From assembly GCF_900102375.1 (NCBI RefSeq), contig NZ_FNBO01000001.1, positions 310,001 through 374,000 on the forward strand: a stretch of 64,000 bases of DNA, written 5' to 3'. Source of the stretch: Halorubrum xinjiangense (GTDB lineage: Archaea > Halobacteriota > Halobacteria > Halobacteriales > Haloferacaceae). Below, piece by piece: positions 61,232 to 64,000 of the stretch (position 1 is its first letter; each line of letters starts with the position of its first letter). A program made the position numbers and the translations under genes. The notes below the pieces were generated by a model. That model was not told the origin of the DNA and searched no databases. It was given only the letters and a program-made list of their open reading frames with translations.

Positions 61232-62185
61232 TCAGGCCGTCGCGCCCGCGACGAGCGCCTCCTCGACCGTTTCGACGAAGCGCTCGGGGTGTTCGACGTG
61301 GGGGAGCAGCCGCGCGCGGTCGAAGACGACGAGGCGCGCGTCGGCGGCGTCCGCGAGCTCGCGGCCGTCGGTGAGCGGGCTCACGGTCGCCTCCCGGCCC
61401 CAGACGATCGTCGGGGGCACGTCGAGGTCGGCGAGCGCGGCGGCGAGGTCGATGTCGCTGTTCAGGCTTCCCGAGACGAACGACGCGGGCGCGAACCGCG
61501 CGTTCTCGACATGGGTGGTGCGCCACTCGTAGTCGGTCCACTCCGCGCTCGGGTTCGCCGGATCGTCGTAGCCGTGGTCGGCGTTGAAGTAGCGGATCGA
61601 CGGCTTCGCGGTGATGACGTTGAACAGCGCCCGTCCGACGAGCGGGGCGCGGAGCAGCTCGCGGAGCCACGCCTTGGCCGGGCTCGGCCCCGCGGTCGCC
61701 GTCGGACAGACCGCGACGAATCCGCTGAGGGTGACGCCGTCGTCCCCGTCGCCGCCGTCGACCGCCGCGGCGGCGTACGCGGCCGAAAGCGAGGAGGCGA
61801 CGACGGCCGGCTCGTCGAACTCGGCGAGGAAGTCGTGCGCGAAGTCCTCGTACAGCGCGGCGGAGTACCGGAGCGGCGGCCGGTCGGAGCGGCCGTACCC
61901 CGGGAAGTCGGGCGCGACGACGTGGTACTCGTCGGCTAAGTCGTCGAACACCGCGCGCCACTCCCCCGAGGAGCCGGCGGCGTTGATCCCGTGGAGTAAG
62001 AGGAGGTCCGGGTCGTCCGGGTCGCCCGCCTCGGTGTACGCGACGTCCATCCCGCGCCAGCGGAAGACGCCGTCGTCGCCGTCGAGCGGGGACTCCAGTT
62101 CGCCCTCGTACCGGAGACCGGTGTTGAGCGCCGCGAGCGCGCCGACGCCGAGGACGGCGCCGCCGAGGAGATTCCTGAGCTTCAT
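61232..62185 (-). CDS. Alpha/beta hydrolase with altered acid position
   Basis: 317 aa from ATG 62185; ACTTATACCC at about 62208-62217 is a promoter candidate. N-terminal hydrophobic stretch (LLGGAVLGVGALAALNTGL), then LLLLHGINAAGSSGEW (oxyanion HG), DFPGYGRSDRPP, nucleophile elbow VVASSLSAAYAAA, and the His in LLPHVEHPERFVE. The usual Asp in WGxxD is alanine here (VWGREATVSP), so the acid of the triad may come from elsewhere or be absent. Substrate unknown. Confidence 0.85.
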   Translation of the reverse strand: MKLRNLLGGAVLGVGALAALNTGLRYEGELESPLDGDDGVFRWRGMDVAYTEAGDPDDPDLLLLHGINAAGSSGEWRAVFDDLADEYHVVAPDFPGYGRSDRPPLRYSAALYEDFAHDFLAEFDEPAVVASSLSAAYAAAAVDGGDGDDGVTLSGFVAVCPTATAGPSPAKAWLRELLRAPLVGRALFNVITAKPSIRYFNADHGYDDPANPSAEWTDYEWRTTHVENARFAPASFVSGSLNSDIDLAAALADLDVPPTIVWGREATVSPLTDGRELADAADARLVVFDRARLLPHVEHPERFVETVEEALVAGATA

Positions 62186-62259
62186 AGAAACCTGTTGGTT
62201 CGCTGGCGACTTATACCCGTGGGACGCGGCGACGGATCCGGCGAGTGTGGGGGCGGCCG

Positions 62260-63474
62260 TCAGTCGTCGCGGTCGCCGTCCCCGGCCTCGTCGACGCAGT
62301 CGGCGATCGGCCCGACGATCGCCTCCGCGACCGCGTACGGGTCCGTCTCGCGGTCGCGGACCCGCTCCGCGAGGCGCTCGATCCCGCCGCGGCGCTCGAT
62401 CTCGGCGGTCGCGAGCGCGCCCACGTCCGCCCGCACGAGCGTCCGGATCTCCGCCGCGTACCGGCGGCGCTGGGTCGTCTCGATCTCGCCCGACTCCCGG
62501 AGGTACGCCGCGTGCGCGTCGAACGCCTCGATCAGGGCCGCGACGCCCTCGCCGCTGTTCGCGACGGTCTCTAAGACATCCGGCGTCCACGACTCGTCCG
62601 AATTGCCTGCGCCGTGCGCGTCGGAATCACCCGCGCCGTGGGCATCGGACTCGCCATGCTCGGAACCGCCCGCGTGATCGCCGTCGTGGTGGCCGTCGCC
62701 GTGGCCCGCCGCGGAGTCGCCGCGGCCGGTCGAGGCCATCGAGGCCGCGCCGTGGTGGCCGGCGCCGCGGCCGGTCGTTCCGCCCTCGCGGCGGTGGACC
62801 ATCTCCTCTAGCTCCGCGACGGTCCGCTGTGCGCCGTCCATGTCGGCCTTGTTGACCACGAAGACGTCGCCGATCTCCAAGATGCCGGCCTTCAGCGTCT
62901 GCACGTCGTCGCCGGAGCCGGGCTGGACTAACACGGCGACCGTGTCGGCGGTGCGGACCACGTCGACCTCGTTCTGCCCGGCGCCGACCGTCTCTAAGAC
63001 CACCACGTCCTTCCCGAAGGCGTCGAGCGCCTTCACGGCGTCCGCGGTCGCGGTCGAGAGGCCCCCGAGCTGTCCGCGCGCGCTCATCGAGCGGAAGAAC
63101 ACGTCCATGTCGCCGACGTTCGACCCCATCCGGATCCGGTCGCCGAGGACGGCGCCGCCGGTGTACGGCGAGGAGGGGTCAACCGCGATCACGCCGACCG
63201 TGTCGCCGCGGTCGCGGTAGGCGGCGGCGAGCTTGTCGACGAGCGTCGACTTCCCGGCGCCCGGCGAGCCCGTGATCCCGATCACGTCCGCGCCGCCGGT
63301 GTGCTCGTGGAGCGCGGAGACGATCGCGCGGTACCCCGGCGTCCGGTTCTCGATCTTGGTGATGACGCGGGCGAGCGCGCGGTGGCTCCCCGAGAGGAGG
63401 TCCTCGACGAGCGCCGCGTCGTCGTCGGAGAGCGTCGGCGCGTCCGCGAACGCCGGTTCGTCCGGCCCGGCCAT
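62260..63474 (-). CDS. meaB: Methylmalonyl-CoA mutase GTPase chaperone MeaB
   Basis: 404 aa, ATG at 63474, abutting the upstream gene. GITGSPGAGKSTLVDKLA (P-loop), IAVDPSSPYTGGAVLGDRIR, VVLETVGAGQNEVDVV and VVNKADMDGA are the MeaB/ArgK G motifs. MeaB proofreads B12 loading of methylmalonyl-CoA mutase. Oddity: a low-complexity insert (about residues 235-300) rich in His, Gly, Asp (GHGDGHHDGDHAGG, DAHGAGDSDAHGAG) that could bind metal; standard MeaB lacks it. Confidence 0.9.
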   Translation of the reverse strand: MAGPDEPAFADAPTLSDDDAALVEDLLSGSHRALARVITKIENRTPGYRAIVSALHEHTGGADVIGITGSPGAGKSTLVDKLAAAYRDRGDTVGVIAVDPSSPYTGGAVLGDRIRMGSNVGDMDVFFRSMSARGQLGGLSTATADAVKALDAFGKDVVVLETVGAGQNEVDVVRTADTVAVLVQPGSGDDVQTLKAGILEIGDVFVVNKADMDGAQRTVAELEEMVHRREGGTTGRGAGHHGAASMASTGRGDSAAGHGDGHHDGDHAGGSEHGESDAHGAGDSDAHGAGNSDESWTPDVLETVANSGEGVAALIEAFDAHAAYLRESGEIETTQRRRYAAEIRTLVRADVGALATAEIERRGGIERLAERVRDRETDPYAVAEAIVGPIADCVDEAGDGDRDD

Positions 63475-63894
63475 CTACGCGCGCTCCGGGACGTTGTTCC
63501 GGATGAACTCGATCGTCTCCTCCATCGGCGTCCCGGGGCCGAACACCTCGGCGACGCCCTGCTCTTTCAGGTCGGCCTCGTCCTCGTCCGGAATGATCCC
63601 CCCGACGAGGACGAGGGTGTCGTCGAACGCGTCGTACTCTTTCAGCCCCTCGATCACCTTCGGGATCAGCGTGTTGTGCGCGCCCGAGAGGATCGAGATG
63701 CCGAGCACGTCGACGTCCTCTTGCACCGCCGCCTGGACGATGTCCTCCGGCGCGCGGTGGAGCCCGGAGTAGACGACCTCGAAGCCGGCGTCGCGGAACG
63801 CCCGCGCGATCACGTGTGCGCCCCGGTCGTGGCCGTCGAGCCCGACCTTCGCGACCAGACACCGGACGGCCCGCTCCTGCTGTTCGGCGCTCAT
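63475..63894 (-). CDS. Methylmalonyl-CoA mutase cobalamin-binding subunit
   Basis: 139 aa. The B12-binding fold begins at about residue 12: VAKVGLDGHDRGAHVIARAF (DxHxxG, base-off His), VVYSGLHRAPEDIVQAA, DVLGISILSGAHNTLIPKVI and VLVGGIIPDEDEADL with VFGPGTPMEETIEF. It is the separate small subunit that pairs with the catalytic chain; that gene is not in the window. meaB starts one base after its stop codon, so both are on one transcript. Confidence 0.93.
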   Translation of the reverse strand: MSAEQQERAVRCLVAKVGLDGHDRGAHVIARAFRDAGFEVVYSGLHRAPEDIVQAAVQEDVDVLGISILSGAHNTLIPKVIEGLKEYDAFDDTLVLVGGIIPDEDEADLKEQGVAEVFGPGTPMEETIEFIRNNVPERA

Positions 63895-64000
63895 ACCCCA
63901 CGATGGGTCGCGTGCCCGCTTGATTCTAACGGACGATAGGGAAGGTTCGGTGAAAGCGGCGTCGCCCGAGACGGGGCCGCGACCGACGCGTTGAACGCGC

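Overview
The window is chromosomal DNA from a halophilic archaeon of the class Halobacteria, most like Halorubrum or Haloferax relatives. Evidence for this is the high GC content, acidic proteins, leaderless starts about 25 bp after TATA-like boxes, and lineage-typical genes: cdrL, cdrS, ftsZ2, a salactin/volactin-type actin, HalOD1, bacterio-opsin-activator-type regulators, NcsA, pantoate kinase and an intron-bearing tRNA-Gln(UUG). No plasmid or virus replication genes are visible.

Layout. 1-7338: endonuclease IV (cut by the left edge), a methyltransferase, a PolX/Mut7-C repair operon on the minus strand, a DUF2237 protein and an MFS carrier. 7773-9733: a small AT-richer islet bounded by 13-bp inverted repeats, holding a Tat-exported protein, a HalOD1 pair and an Lrp regulator. 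9750-17571: SRP54, pantoate kinase, a FlaD/E-like protein coupled to an actin homologue, a lipoprotein gene broken by one stop codon, and an LMW phosphatase/arsenate-reductase-type protein. 17580-20881: an AT-rich integrated remnant ending in an integrase N-terminal fragment that runs into tRNA-Gln. 21065-31834: a copper-type regulator and chaperone, then a surface locus with DUF5305, signal peptidase I, rhomboid and four DUF1102/TasA-like secreted proteins. 31889-50235: housekeeping and membrane genes (ABC ATPase, PurL, a kinase, the DUF4129/DUF7269/DUF58/DUF7519 operon, nucleotide salvage, MQO-like oxidoreductase, YeiH) and a rhodanese/MBL gene with its middle deleted. 50316-63894: MTAP, NcsA, the cdrL and cdrS-ftsZ2 division block, the coiled-coil/SMC/ScpA chromosome block, a DUF4442 protein, a hydrolase, and MeaB with the cobalamin subunit of methylmalonyl-CoA mutase.

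The most unusual feature is a family of six intergenic elements (copies A to F, near 2.3, 7.5, 15.6, 35.8, 51.4 and 60.5 kb) that encode no recognisable protein. Each has about 230-300 bp of hairpins whose stems covary between copies, followed by a tail of units repeating at 57 bp. Each unit starts with a CTGGGGCTTTGG-type sequence and usually ends with a palindromic TTTATAA box. Between the first two units the 57-bp period holds in every copy. I do not recognise the family. It could be a structured RNA, a non-autonomous ssDNA-type mobile element, or a chromosome-architecture element.

Other points of interest: GTAAGAC/GTCTTAC motifs around the cdrS-ftsZ2 promoter, a TasA/AbpA-like fibre candidate locus, an int(N)-type scar on tRNA-Gln, and several recent gene-decay events.
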